Below the pieces are notes generated by a model that was given only the letters and a program-made list of their open reading frames with translations, ran no database searches and was not told where the DNA came from. A DNA stretch of 64,000 nt from Lachnospiraceae bacterium UBA4364 (GTDB lineage: Bacteria; Bacillota; Clostridia; Lachnospirales; Lachnospiraceae). Where the stretch lies: positions 1-64,000 of the forward strand of contig DGSK01000045.1 in the NCBI GenBank assembly GCA_002393955.1, given 5' to 3'. Positions 52,506 through 61,598 of the stretch are shown here, in pieces (position 1 is the first letter of the stretch; every line of letters begins with the position of its first letter). The position numbers and the translations under genes were made by a program.

Positions 52506-53297
52506 TCAGCCAATCGTGCACAGTTTTCCCCGAAGCACATACCCTATCTTCTCATAGCAGGCATTGGATGCCACATAGTCGGCGTTCGTGTAAAGCATGG
52601 GGGTAAAACCTGCTTCGATCACTTTCATGGTGACCTGATACACAAGATTTTCTGCGTAATGTTTTCTTCTGTGATCGGGATGCGTCAGCACCAGGTTTAC
52701 TGATGCGGTATCATCTGCCGGCTGAAATCTGCAGCTGGCCACTGTTTTCCCCTCTTCATTTTTCCAGAAATACGTGTTTCCGCTCTCTATGGCTTCCACT
52801 GCATCCGCCCTGTAACCATCTCTGTCTTTTTGATCTATGCCTACCTCCCTGTGAAACAGGTCGATAAAATCCGTCAGCTTGTCTACATCATCCTCCATGC
52901 AGCGGTATATATTTCCATCACAATGGTCTTCCGGCGCAACAGGTTCCGGACAGTCGTAGGCGAACATATTCATCGTAACCGACATATCTAGTCCGTCCTC
53001 TGCTGCCCTCCGGATAAAATACTCCGCAAGCCCGTACTTTAAATTGAACGGATGTTTTCCGTCCAATAATGAATTTTCCTTTGCAAGCATGTAAGCTTTT
53101 TTCATTTCTTCTTCCGTTGCATCATCAGCCGTCCAGATCCAGGCAGGGAAAGGATGTCCGGTATAGCAGATGATCAATCTTTCATGGTCAGTCAAAAGCA
53201 GTCTGCATTTTCCGCCCATAATCCTTTTTAATATGAAGAAAGTATATCTGTCCCCGTCAAGCAATCTTATGTCTCTGTCATCTGTAAAATTGTCCAT
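52506..53297 (-). CDS. GNAT N-acetyltransferase, two-domain type
   Basis: 263 residues. An N-terminal domain of about 120 residues without a clear acetyl-CoA site, then a GNAT domain with RCMEDDVDKLTDFIDLFHRE, VNLVLTHPDHRRKHYAENLV (motif A, HRRKHYAE in place of RGxGxA) and SNACYEKIGYVLRGK. Soluble; acceptor unknown. Good GGGGA site at the ATG. Confidence 0.82.
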   Translation of the reverse strand: MDNFTDDRDIRLLDGDRYTFFILKRIMGGKCRLLLTDHERLIICYTGHPFPAWIWTADDATEEEMKKAYMLAKENSLLDGKHPFNLKYGLAEYFIRRAAEDGLDMSVTMNMFAYDCPEPVAPEDHCDGNIYRCMEDDVDKLTDFIDLFHREVGIDQKDRDGYRADAVEAIESGNTYFWKNEEGKTVASCRFQPADDTASVNLVLTHPDHRRKHYAENLVYQVTMKVIEAGFTPMLYTNADYVASNACYEKIGYVLRGKLCTIG

Positions 53298-53446
53298 TTG
53301 AAAATCCCCTCATCAGAAATGTTAATCTTACCCGGATAGTCTTTGATGCCAGACAGACTCATTTATTGCTCCTTAGTCAACTAAGATGTTTCTGCCTTGC
53401 ATCCTTTAATTATACCCGTTCTCAATTGTTCAATAAACCCGGAATT

Positions 53447-53487
53447 TAGGTGAGCAGTGCGAACGGCACCACCGTCAGACGACATAT
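53447..53487. repeat. Palindromic repeat, copy D (fragment)
   Basis: GGTGAGCAGTGCGAACGGCA, CCACCGTCAGACGACAT: only the central-right part of the family, ending just before the promoter at 53497. Confidence 0.75.
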
Positions 53488-53496
53488 AATTTATTA

Positions 53497-53552
53497 TTGA
53501 CATATTCCACAAGTGGAATTATACTCATGTTATATTCTACATGTGGAATATA
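53497..53552 (+). promoter_or_regulatory. Promoter with two PadR-type palindromes
   Basis: TTGACA (53497-53502), a 17-base spacer and TATACT (53520-53525). The spacer is almost entirely ATTCCACAAGTGGAAT (53504-53519), a palindrome, and a second one, TATATTCTACATGTGGAATATA in two halves, lies at 53531-53552 over the predicted start. The same layout occurs at 62173-62225 before a padR gene. It should repress or control the flavodoxin-fusion gene at 53939. Confidence 0.8.
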
Positions 53553-53617
53553 TGTATTGGGATTTTCTGAACTGTTTCAGCTATGTGCAAAACAGCCGGA
53601 TATATCGATATACTTTA

Positions 53618-53884
53618 CTAAAACTTCCCACACCGTGTAGCCTTGTCTGACGGTGTTTAAGTGAGCCTTAGCAGTTCTCGAAAATGTTACAATACACCAG
53701 GAACGGACCGCCATGGAAGGCGGGACGAGTGAACAACGCTACATGGATGTAGCGTGTGAACGGTTCCGGAAATATACCATAGATAGGGGCATTTTCGTAA
53801 GAACTGCTTGGCGAACGGCACCACCGTCAGGCAAGCTACCGGTGTGAGGAAGTTAGTGGTATACAACAAGTGGGAAGTTTTAAT
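53618..53884 (+). repeat. Palindromic repeat, copy E (full-length, nested)
   Basis: 267 bp with ends TAAAACTTCCCACACC and AAGTGGGAAGTTTTA. Inside, GACGGTG/CACCGTC arms flank a second palindrome GCAGTTCTCGAAAATG/CATTTTCGTAAGAACTGC. This contains a third, CCAGGAAC/GTTCCGG, and in the centre CGCTACAT/ATGTAGCG. It lies in the leader of the gene at 53939. No transposase frame inside. Confidence 0.88.
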
Positions 53885-53938
53885 ACTTTAGATTTACCAA
53901 ACAACCGGATAACTTTATAAACCGGAGGAACTTAGGGA

Positions 53939-55585
53939 ATGAAAATACTGCTGATCAACGGAAGTCCGAAAGGAAAGGCAAGCAATTCGCTCAGGCTTGC
54001 GAATGCGTTTGTTGAGGGGTTTCGTGCAGAAACTGAAAAAAATGAAAAAGTGATCATCGAAGAACTGGATCTGGCCTCTCTTAAGATATCGCCGTGCAAA
54101 GGGTGTTTTTCCTGCTGGAAAAATACTCCCGGAGAATGCTGCATAAAAGATGATATGCAGATGATCATAAAAAAGGAACTGGAAGCAGACCTGATCGTCT
54201 GGAGTTTTCCGCTTTATTATTTCAGTGTCCCCGGAATGCTTAAAAACATGATAGACAGACAGCTCCCCATGAACCTTCCGTTTATGAGCAAGAGGGACAA
54301 CGGATACGGGAGTGGCGGTCATGACGCAAGGTACGACATGAGCGGTAAAAAGCACATCCTCATATCCACCTGCGGATTCTACTCCTCTGAAGGAAATTAC
54401 GACAGTGTGACGAAGATGTTTGACCATTTCCTTGGGAAAGGAGAATATGAAACCATATTCTGTGGACAGGGCGAGCTGTTCAGAGTTAAAGAACTCACCT
54501 CACGAACAGATGAATATCTGTCCTATGTAAAGGACGCCGGAAGTGAATACGCATGTGGCGGGATATCCGAAGGAACAAGGGACAGGCTCCACACACTTCT
54601 GTATCCCCGCGAAGTCTTTGAGGAAATGGCTGACGCAAGCTGGGGAGTCAGCAGAGAGAGCGGTGAAAAGGAAGCGGAGGATCTGTCTTTTACCAGACAG
54701 ATGGCAGCCCTGTATAATAAAGGAGCATATGCCGGTAAAGACCTTGTGCTGGAAATGCATTATACAGACCTGGACAAGACATATCAGATCCTTCTTTGTA
54801 AGGACGGAAGCAGAGTTTATACGGACAAAAGTCTGAAGGCTACAACCCGCATAGATACACCGTTTAAAGTGTGGCAGTCGATATCCCGCGGTGAGATAAG
54901 CGGCGCAGAGGCACTCGGTAAACATATGTATACCGTAACCGGTGATTTCTCCCTGATGATAAACTGGGATAAATTCTTTGGAAACATTGATTCCGATACG
55001 ACGAGGAGATCAGCCGGGAAAGACAGTGATGAAGGACCGAAGAAACCGTTAATGACAACGATGCTGGTCCCATGGATCACTTTTTGGGTTGCGATCCCGT
55101 TCGGAAACAGTTTAGGAGCTCTTATCACACTGGCGGTGTGTGCTTTCATTCCGCTCATTATGAGAAAGCACAAGATCGTCATATGGGACAGGATTTCGAT
55201 CGCTGCGGTCGCAGTACTGTCCGTGGCTGCAAGCCTTACCGGAAACAGCATACTCCTTTCCTGTGCCGGATTCCTGGTCTTCGGTCTTATGTGGCTATGC
55301 TCATGCTTGTTCAAAGAACCGCTGTGCTCGACATATGTGAAATACAACTACGGTGGGGATGCAGCATACAAGAACCCGCTTTTCATGAAAACAAATTATA
55401 TCCTTGCGGCATGCTGGGGTATTCTGTATGTCCTGACCGCTTTCTGGACATGGTTTCTCCGGAATTCCGGATTGGAGATATGGGTGCAGATCATAAACAA
55501 TATTGTTCCGGCACTTATGGGAGTGTTTACCGTATGGTTTGAAAAATGGTACCCGGCTCATCTTGCAAGCGGAAAAGGCAGGTGA
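53939..55585 (+). CDS. Flavodoxin-like reductase / SCP2-like / membrane fusion
   Basis: 548 residues. Residues 1-200 are an NADPH-dependent FMN reductase-type flavodoxin fold (LLINGSPKGKASNSLRL, CKGCFSCWKNTPGECCIKDD, FPLYYFSVPGMLKNMIDR). Residues about 250-355 resemble an SCP2-type lipid-binding domain (RIDTPFKVWQSISRGEISG, EALGKHMYTVTGDFSLMI). The last 180 residues hold about six membrane helices. The redox domain, hydrophobic-ligand domain and membrane anchor suggest reduction of a lipid or quinone-like compound at the membrane; that is inference. GGAGG before the ATG. Controlled by the operator-promoter at 53497, with repeat E in its leader. Confidence 0.83.
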   Translation: MKILLINGSPKGKASNSLRLANAFVEGFRAETEKNEKVIIEELDLASLKISPCKGCFSCWKNTPGECCIKDDMQMIIKKELEADLIVWSFPLYYFSVPGMLKNMIDRQLPMNLPFMSKRDNGYGSGGHDARYDMSGKKHILISTCGFYSSEGNYDSVTKMFDHFLGKGEYETIFCGQGELFRVKELTSRTDEYLSYVKDAGSEYACGGISEGTRDRLHTLLYPREVFEEMADASWGVSRESGEKEAEDLSFTRQMAALYNKGAYAGKDLVLEMHYTDLDKTYQILLCKDGSRVYTDKSLKATTRIDTPFKVWQSISRGEISGAEALGKHMYTVTGDFSLMINWDKFFGNIDSDTTRRSAGKDSDEGPKKPLMTTMLVPWITFWVAIPFGNSLGALITLAVCAFIPLIMRKHKIVIWDRISIAAVAVLSVAASLTGNSILLSCAGFLVFGLMWLCSCLFKEPLCSTYVKYNYGGDAAYKNPLFMKTNYILAACWGILYVLTAFWTWFLRNSGLEIWVQIINNIVPALMGVFTVWFEKWYPAHLASGKGR

Positions 55586-55593
55586 TTTCATTA

Positions 55594-56271
55594 TTATTTT
55601 TCGAAAAAATCCCTGACCTCATCTGAAGTCATATTTCCTATGCCTGTGCTCCTGTTACACAGGTCATATGCATTTACGCTTACCCTGGTATTGCATCTGA
55701 AATCATTTAATTCATCCGTCAGTTCGCAGACAATATCAAGCTCGTCGTAACTCTCCAGATTATATTTGCCAAAGACGGTGAGATGTTCTCTGAGATCTTT
55801 CTCCTCCGTCAGGATATCCCTACAAGGCTCGTAATATATGTTTATATCTTCAACTCCATAGGATGCAACCAGCTCGTAAAGCTCTTCCTTCACATCCTCG
55901 CCGTAGAGAACGCCGTAAAAACTGTCCTCCATTTCCCTGAAATCTTCAACATTCGGTGGAACCTCCATCTGAACGGTAAACTCTTCATCATTATTAACAT
56001 ATACAGCCGTGGCAGGGTAGAAGCCCCCCATGAACCAGGCCTGATGTCCTCCCTTGGACAGGTCATAGGCCTTAAAAACTATTTCATCAGGATCATTTCC
56101 AAGAACATCAGAATACTTTTCACTCAGTCTGCGCTCCATTTCATCCGTTACCTTCTTACACTCTGCCTCATGTTCCCTGCGATTCTCTTCTTCGAGTTTC
56201 TCTGGATCATAGGTGCAGGCAGTCAGCATAAATATACTCAATAACACAAATGCGGCAATTGTTCTTTTCAT
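55594..56271 (-). CDS. Hypothetical lipoprotein (225 aa)
   Basis: A signal with lipobox MLTACTYD (Cys at about 19), a charged coiled-coil stretch (EKLEEENRREHEAECKKVTDEM in part), then about 150 residues of mixed alpha/beta character (DEIVFKAYDLSKGGHQAWF, EFTVQMEVPPNVED). Family not recognised. The ATG at 56271 with GGGGAAG is preferred over 56289. Converges with the flavodoxin-fusion gene at a gap of 8 bases. Confidence 0.68.
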   Translation of the reverse strand: MKRTIAAFVLLSIFMLTACTYDPEKLEEENRREHEAECKKVTDEMERRLSEKYSDVLGNDPDEIVFKAYDLSKGGHQAWFMGGFYPATAVYVNNDEEFTVQMEVPPNVEDFREMEDSFYGVLYGEDVKEELYELVASYGVEDINIYYEPCRDILTEEKDLREHLTVFGKYNLESYDELDIVCELTDELNDFRCNTRVSVNAYDLCNRSTGIGNMTSDEVRDFFEK

Positions 56272-56421
56272 AAATCTTCCCCGATTCAACTACTCTGCCT
56301 TTGACATTTTTCTTTTCTTCAAGCCGGACAAAGAACCTGTCGAGATCTTTTTCACATTCTTCAAATAAATCTCTGTAAAGATTTTTCCCAATAGCAATTT
56401 TGTCGATTTTTTAAATATCTT

Positions 56422-57504
56422 TCAACTGGATTTTAATTCTTTCTTTTTTATTCCCAGAACACACCACCTTATGAAAGGTATGCGGCTCATGATTTCATAC
56501 AGAAGGTAGGAGCCTACGAATGCTGCTATTGCAACCAACAGGTATACGATGACGGGGGCAAGAAACGGACATAATGAATGCAGATACCATCCACTGACCG
56601 CTATCATCAGATAATGGAATACGTAGAGCCCCCATGATTTTTGGCACATCCACTTTGAGAAGGCATTGTCAAAATCCCCCCATTTCTTCATGAAGGCAAG
56701 TATACCGAGAGTTCCAAACCATGCGTATACATTGCACATGATTGTATCCAGAACTACGTGATCCGGATAAGGCTGACCTATATATAAAATCACGAAAGCT
56801 GCGCAAAATGCCAGGGCAAGTATGCTTAATAACAGCCAGTTTTTGCCAAGTCGCTCCATCACTTCGTCATGAGAAAACACAAAATATCCTATCAGGAAGC
56901 CCAGTCCGTAGATACCAAATCTGTACACCACTATTATCGGTGTGTTAAGTATCTGCGCAGCTCCATATACGGGTATGACAAGAAGTATAATTATCAAAAG
57001 GTTGGCTTTGCTGCAGATATTATAGAATCTGTCTTTTTCAATCTTTCTGATCAGTACTAGTATCAGGCTGAAGAACCAAAGCATCTGTACGTACCACAGA
57101 GGACCTGAGCCGCTGACTGCCATTATCAGGAAAAGGATTGGCTTTGGTACATTGCCCAAGGAATCAAATGCACCGGAGATCAGCATGTTGTAATAGCCAA
57201 GAATCCAGCCGAAAACCAGAAGGCCGATTGTTGATGGCACAAGATATTTTCTCGTCCTTACTCTGATGAATTCCTTTTCTGTTCGTTTAACTAGTTCATA
57301 GCGGGCTGACATGCCGGATACCACAAACAGAAGTAACATGAACCAGGGGTATACAATGTACTGATATGTATCTTGAGGCTGATGATTACTGAAAGGTCCG
57401 ATGATTCCATGTTGTACTACACCGTTGAATATGTAAATCACATGATAGATAACAACTAGCACTACTGTTATCCAACGAATATTATCCAAATATACCTTTC
57501 TCAT
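56422..57504 (-). CDS. Acyltransferase 3 family membrane protein
   Basis: 360 residues, about ten membrane helices. The start MRKVYLDNIRWITVVLVVIY (then H at about 21) is the Acyl_transf_3 opening with the catalytic His in VIYHVIY. Also GMSARYELVKRTEKEF and WGLYVFHYLMIA typical of the family. Probably transfers acyl groups to a surface glycan or lipid. AAGGTGG supports the ATG at 57504 rather than 57549. A different subtype from the acyltransferase at 29824. Confidence 0.88.
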   Translation of the reverse strand: MRKVYLDNIRWITVVLVVIYHVIYIFNGVVQHGIIGPFSNHQPQDTYQYIVYPWFMLLLFVVSGMSARYELVKRTEKEFIRVRTRKYLVPSTIGLLVFGWILGYYNMLISGAFDSLGNVPKPILFLIMAVSGSGPLWYVQMLWFFSLILVLIRKIEKDRFYNICSKANLLIIILLVIPVYGAAQILNTPIIVVYRFGIYGLGFLIGYFVFSHDEVMERLGKNWLLLSILALAFCAAFVILYIGQPYPDHVVLDTIMCNVYAWFGTLGILAFMKKWGDFDNAFSKWMCQKSWGLYVFHYLMIAVSGWYLHSLCPFLAPVIVYLLVAIAAFVGSYLLYEIMSRIPFIRWCVLGIKKKELKSS

Positions 57505-57550
57505 ATTTCTACCACCTTTGCCAAATATTTTAACATTTTTCTTAATCATA

Positions 57551-57592
57551 AAAAAGTAAGCTCCGCCTGTCTATCAAGCGAAGCTTACATAT
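57551..57592 (-). terminator. Strong terminator
   Basis: GTAAGCTCCGC (about 57558) pairs with GCGAAGCTTAC (about 57580) with one mismatch; the reverse strand continues as TTTTTT. It ends transcripts from the gene at 57759. Confidence 0.85.
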
Positions 57593-57605
57593 TTTGCTAG
57601 TTTCG

Positions 57606-57745
57606 TTAAGGTTCTATTGTAGCAATTATCCCCGCCTTGCTTGCCTCCACATTTTTAGCCCCAGTGTATATGCCAAAAAAGGAATCACAGCAGTAATCAA
57701 AGCCGTCAGGCAACAAAACACTATTAAAAAACCAAATAGTCGGTT
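57606..57745 (-). pseudogene. EamA/DMT transporter C-terminal remnant
   Basis: Reverse strand NRLFGFLIVFCCLTALITAV, IPFLAYTLGLK, then after a one-base shift KNVEASKAGIIATIEP and stop. This is the penultimate region of the EamA repeat (AY.L.LK.VEAS.A.II.TLEP). Only about 45 residues remain, with a frameshift and a premature end. Confidence 0.7.
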
Positions 57746-57758
57746 ATGCTGAAAGTAA

Positions 57759-58253
57759 TTATCTCTTAACAGCAAAATTCATTATCCCATTAATAGTATG
57801 AATCACAAAAAACGGAACAGCCGTTCCTGCTAACAGGTAATTGCTCTTCCAAAGGCCAAAGAACAGATAGTACAACGGTACAACGGCGAACTGACTTATT
57901 ATAATCAGCCATCCATACTGATAACCCATATAATACATTGTCCATCCAATGAAGTTAATTACAATCATTAGAATCGCAAGAAAAAGGAATGTCTTTTCTT
58001 TGACGGTTTCTCTGGGAATAAGCTTAACATCATCCCTTACGATTAACATCAGCAGAATCATTGACAGCATGCCAAATATTCCCTGTACTGTCTCAATCCA
58101 TTTTATCTCATTCTGCATATTCATGATTGGATTTGATGCAGGGTTTATTATTGGCATAACAATATATGGGATTTCCTGTATCACAAAGGCTGATATACCT
58201 ATAAACGATATTCCCAAATAGTAATTCTTGAACAAATGTAAAAACTTTATCAT
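57759..58253 (-). CDS. Hypothetical polytopic membrane protein (164 aa)
   Basis: Five membrane helices (GISFIGISAFVIQEIPYIV, GIFGMLSMILLMLIV, FLFLAILMIVINFIGW, YGWLIIISQFAVVPLYYLFF, AVPFFVIHTINGIMNF). Size and pattern resemble small integral membrane proteins near transporters. No ribosome site is obvious before MIKFLHLF. Family unassigned. Confidence 0.65.
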   Translation of the reverse strand: MIKFLHLFKNYYLGISFIGISAFVIQEIPYIVMPIINPASNPIMNMQNEIKWIETVQGIFGMLSMILLMLIVRDDVKLIPRETVKEKTFLFLAILMIVINFIGWTMYYMGYQYGWLIIISQFAVVPLYYLFFGLWKSNYLLAGTAVPFFVIHTINGIMNFAVKR

Positions 58254-58336
58254 ATTACCTATCCTCGGTAAAACCGTAAGTCATCTTTTTCTTCATTATG
58301 ATTGCTAGCAAAATAATTTCATATAGGACTCCTGCA

Positions 58337-58543
58337 CTAAAGTTTTACCATCTTCAAATCGAATCTGCCGACGTTCTTCAATAGGTATTTGTGAAAAGAA
58401 AATGCAATGGTATCAAACAGCAGACACAGTGTATCAAAATACCCCATAAGAGTAGCTTTTCTGTTTCTATATATTACAGTGTTCTTTTGATTTCTATATT
58501 CCATGCTTTCTTTTGTCTCCGGGTTAAATGTTTTTCTTTTCAT
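58337..58543 (-). CDS. Small hypothetical protein (68 aa)
   Basis: MKRKTFNPETKESMEYRNQK followed by a hydrophobic centre (LMGYFDTLCLLFDTIAFSF). AGGAAAATTG before the ATG at 58543 gives a usable ribosome site. No recognised family; it could be a fragment. It lies 51 bases after the kinase gene on the same strand. Confidence 0.35.
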   Translation of the reverse strand: MKRKTFNPETKESMEYRNQKNTVIYRNRKATLMGYFDTLCLLFDTIAFSFHKYLLKNVGRFDLKMVKL

Positions 58544-58594
58544 CAATTTTCCTGTAAGCCATTTCCAGCATACTGATATTCAAAACCGCAAATA

Positions 58595-59344
58595 TCAGCA
58601 GGTAAAGTGGCATGACGGATATCCCGACTCTTTTGTCAGGCTGAGCCGTAAATCTGCAGGCTTTGTTTTTTCAAGGCACAGCATCACATTAGCCATATCA
58701 CTGAATTCTACAAATGCAATTGCGTCATCCTTTGGGCAACCGGTAGAGATTTTCCTTTCTATCAGCCGTTCCTTAAGCATAGCGGGATCCGCCTTTATTG
58801 AAATCGTGTAATCTGCAAAATCCGAAAGATCTCTCCATCCTTCTTCATCAAGAAGCAGGTAGTTTCCCTCAAGAATGATTATATCCCCATCTACAAAAAC
58901 TGCGTTATCAACAGGATTGTGGAGAAGTCGGTTATAAACCGGCCAGCCGCAGTTTTTCCCCGATGAAATTTCCCTTAGCTTGATTTTAAACTGTTCTATA
59001 TCAAATGTAACAGGTGCTCCTTTTATATCTACCATCTGAACCTTCCTGCCGTTGATATCTGCTGTATGGGAAATCAGATAATCCTGGTACCTGTGAAATC
59101 CATCCATACCTATAGCCTGCACCTTCATGCCTGATATGACATCTCCGGAAAGATATTCCAAATAGCTTGAAAGCGTACTTTTCCCTGCACCGGGAGGCGC
59201 CGCAAGCATTACAATGAGCCGACGGCCTTTCCGTGAACGCATTTCCGACAAATGTTCCAAAAGCGGGATGAAGACTGATTTTATCTCTTCATCACTGTAT
59301 GTGGCCTTAATCTCTATTCCGTTGTTATTAAATAAATATTCCAT
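58595..59344 (-). CDS. P-loop nucleoside/sugar kinase-like protein
   Basis: About 249 residues. Walker A APPGAGKSTLSSYLE (about 53), IGMDGFHRYQDYL (substrate lid, as in uridine kinase/phosphoribulokinase and yeast YFH7-type kinases), VYNRLLHNPVD and IIILEGNYLLLDEEGW. Members phosphorylate nucleosides, pantothenate-like compounds or sugars; substrate open. Start uncertain: the ATG at 59344 fits the fold, but candidates run to a TTG at 59386 that overlaps the next gene, and none has a strong ribosome site. Confidence 0.82.
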   Translation of the reverse strand: MEYLFNNNGIEIKATYSDEEIKSVFIPLLEHLSEMRSRKGRRLIVMLAAPPGAGKSTLSSYLEYLSGDVISGMKVQAIGMDGFHRYQDYLISHTADINGRKVQMVDIKGAPVTFDIEQFKIKLREISSGKNCGWPVYNRLLHNPVDNAVFVDGDIIILEGNYLLLDEEGWRDLSDFADYTISIKADPAMLKERLIERKISTGCPKDDAIAFVEFSDMANVMLCLEKTKPADLRLSLTKESGYPSCHFTC

Positions 59345-59357
59345 AGTCCCGGACATT

Positions 59358-60275
59358 CTACACATCTGTATTTTCTTTTTTCTCAACCAGCGGGATATCC
59401 TTGTTTGAACTTCCTCCGGGTTTATATCTCATAAGATTATCAATGACCATCTGAACCTGAAATTCATTTAATTCTATCTCTACATCATGAAGCTCTCCGC
59501 TTTCCGGAAGCCGTACATGAATTACCGCATAATTCTGATACTCATCGGATGAATATATTCCATCCTCATATTTCTTCAGGCGGACTACTTTTCTTGATAT
59601 GCCTTCCACAAGTCTGTAATCCACAGCATATACTTTTTTTTCCGAAAAAGCATGTATATGCGTCGAACCGAATGCAAACCCGTTTTTCTTATATGTTAAT
59701 AACCGGCTGTTTTTATATGATGCATTCAGAGCCTCGTAATCTATATCGCCTTTTAGCCATCTTCTTACCGGCATACCTGTATACTCGGAAAATACCATAT
59801 AGAAGAGAATTCCAAACAGGATCATGCCGACTACGGAAAGGATGTAACTTCCCGAAAAAAGGGCGCAGACACTGCAAAACATCAAAAATAAAAAGAACAC
59901 CATCCAGATAATGAGATTTCCTCTCCTGAATCTCTTTAACAGATCCTTCTTTAAATCAGGAATCTCCGGACGTTCAAATGGGTGTTCATTAATATATGTC
60001 AGATATTTGCTATGCCACTCAGAACTTTCGAAATATTCACCTCCGGCTATCTGACTGCTCCTTTGCTGAGCCTTTTGATCAGCCCTGTTTTCTTTTATGT
60101 AAGCATATATCAGATATAATATCAGCAAAGGGCAAACGATAAATGCTGCCAGCCTGCCTGCCTCATCTCCTCTTATGAAGAAGAAAAAAAGCCCTATCAC
60201 GATCGTCGATATTATATATATGATAAGTTCCTTAAATGTCATTTTATGAGGAAACCTGTTTCTGTCAGACGCCAT
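59358..60275 (-). CDS. YcxB-like membrane protein
   Basis: 305 residues. Two early membrane helices (ELIIYIISTIVIGLFFFFI, AAFIVCPLLILYLIYAY), a loop, two more (WMVFFLFLMFCSVCALF, VVGMILFGILFYMVF), then a cytoplasmic PH-like beta domain (about 185-285; KKVYAVDYRLVEGISRKVVR). This resembles the C-terminal layout of YcxB-type proteins. The ATG at 60275 has GAGG 5 bases upstream. Probably co-transcribed with the kinase gene, whose start it nearly touches. Function unknown. Confidence 0.65.
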   Translation of the reverse strand: MASDRNRFPHKMTFKELIIYIISTIVIGLFFFFIRGDEAGRLAAFIVCPLLILYLIYAYIKENRADQKAQQRSSQIAGGEYFESSEWHSKYLTYINEHPFERPEIPDLKKDLLKRFRRGNLIIWMVFFLFLMFCSVCALFSGSYILSVVGMILFGILFYMVFSEYTGMPVRRWLKGDIDYEALNASYKNSRLLTYKKNGFAFGSTHIHAFSEKKVYAVDYRLVEGISRKVVRLKKYEDGIYSSDEYQNYAVIHVRLPESGELHDVEIELNEFQVQMVIDNLMRYKPGGSSNKDIPLVEKKENTDV

Positions 60276-60357
60276 TGCCACCTCACTTACGCTCTGCAGT
60301 ATATGCTGAATTTTCCATTTTCCCTATTATACTTTTCCGGCCTGCGAAATACATAAT

Positions 60358-60395
60358 ATACTAAAACTTCCCGCACACTTAAGTGACTCAGAACA
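60358..60395. repeat. Fragment of the palindromic repeat family
   Basis: TACTAAAACTTCCCGCACAC, then TTAAGTGACTCAGA: the left end only, followed by unrelated sequence. Confidence 0.5.
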
Positions 60396-60414
60396 GTTGT
60401 AAAAGGTTTTATCA

Positions 60415-60441
60415 TTGACAGGTAAATGATAACACTACAAT
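60415..60441 (+). promoter_or_regulatory. Possible promoter of the gene at 60566
   Basis: TTGACA (60415-60420) and TACAAT (60436-60441) with a 15-base spacer, shorter than ideal. It gives a leader of about 120 nt. Confidence 0.45.
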
Positions 60442-60565
60442 CATAAGGGAGCAAGAAAAGCGAAAGTATTGAAATAGTCTTTTCACTATGCTAAAGTAAC
60501 ATCGCACACTGAAACAGAAAAAATTTTATTCCCGGTAAATAATTATACACAGGCGATCAGAGAAA

Positions 60566-61546
60566 ATGGAACGTGAAATATTTAAAAGTAAACCACTCAG
60601 GGGATTTCCGGCAGGATTTGTGCGCGGATTTATATTTGGCACTGTATTCCTGCTGATAGCACTGGCTCTGGGAATGGACGATGATATGTATATCCCGCTG
60701 TTAGGAGCTTTCGTTGTACTTGGCGGCATCATCGGTGTCATATGCTGTATCGGAAAAAAAATAGAAGCTGATGAAAACGGCGTGTATCTGAAGAAAAAAG
60801 AGTATCTCTTTACGGAAAATGATATGTATATGAATGTTCATACACATTATTATCATGCTATCCCCGTGACAGAAAGATACATAAGTGTATCCGGTAAGAA
60901 CGGTAAACGAACGATAAAGTGTTCGTTTCTTGGAGGTCAGGATGCCGGCAGACTGGCAAAGATCGTAGAAGACGGTATGAGAAAAAAGTATCAGACTGAA
61001 TCTGATGACTTTGAACTAAATGATGTGTCAGTCCGGTATTTCCCCATACCTGTGGCTGAACTGACTGAAACGATAGATAAAAGGTGCAGGCTGCATATTA
61101 ATTTAATGTTCTGGATACTGACAGCATTTTTTTCATTGATACTGATATCTATGATCATACAGGATCAGCTTGAGGACTACGGACTTGGGTTTTTGGGGTA
61201 CATGGCTTTAAATGTGCTGATACTGGGCAGTGTTAGTTTTTTCATATGCGGAAAATTTAAAAAATCTGCGAAAAAGATTCCATATGCGATCATGCTGAGC
61301 GATGGTCAATGTTTTATAGATGGCAAAACATTCCGAAGAACGGATATGAAGAGCATTGTGATGACTGCCAATAAGGGTTCCGGCACCGGCGATATGCGAA
61401 AGCTGGTTTTTTATGAAAAAAACGGAAATATCAGTGAATACAATTTCGGATTCAGAGCTGACCGGAAAGGATTACCGGGATACGAACAGCTGGTAGAAGC
61501 AATAAAAGAAAACTTTGGCGAAATTTTCTCATACGATATGTGTTAA
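60566..61546 (+). CDS. Hypothetical four-helix membrane protein (326 aa)
   Basis: Membrane helices at about 18-36 and 42-62, a PH-like cytoplasmic section (about 65-140, ENGVYLKKKEYLFTENDMYM), helices at about 176-196 and 206-226, and a second PH-like section to the end (AIMLSDGQCFIDGKTFRRTD). The duplicated helix-pair plus beta-domain design suggests internal duplication. Family not recognised. No strong ribosome site before the ATG at 60566. Confidence 0.7.
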   Translation: MEREIFKSKPLRGFPAGFVRGFIFGTVFLLIALALGMDDDMYIPLLGAFVVLGGIIGVICCIGKKIEADENGVYLKKKEYLFTENDMYMNVHTHYYHAIPVTERYISVSGKNGKRTIKCSFLGGQDAGRLAKIVEDGMRKKYQTESDDFELNDVSVRYFPIPVAELTETIDKRCRLHINLMFWILTAFFSLILISMIIQDQLEDYGLGFLGYMALNVLILGSVSFFICGKFKKSAKKIPYAIMLSDGQCFIDGKTFRRTDMKSIVMTANKGSGTGDMRKLVFYEKNGNISEYNFGFRADRKGLPGYEQLVEAIKENFGEIFSYDMC

Positions 61547-61598
61547 ACAATACACATTCTCACGGATGTCGATCCTTTCCCACCCATCTTCATATAAA

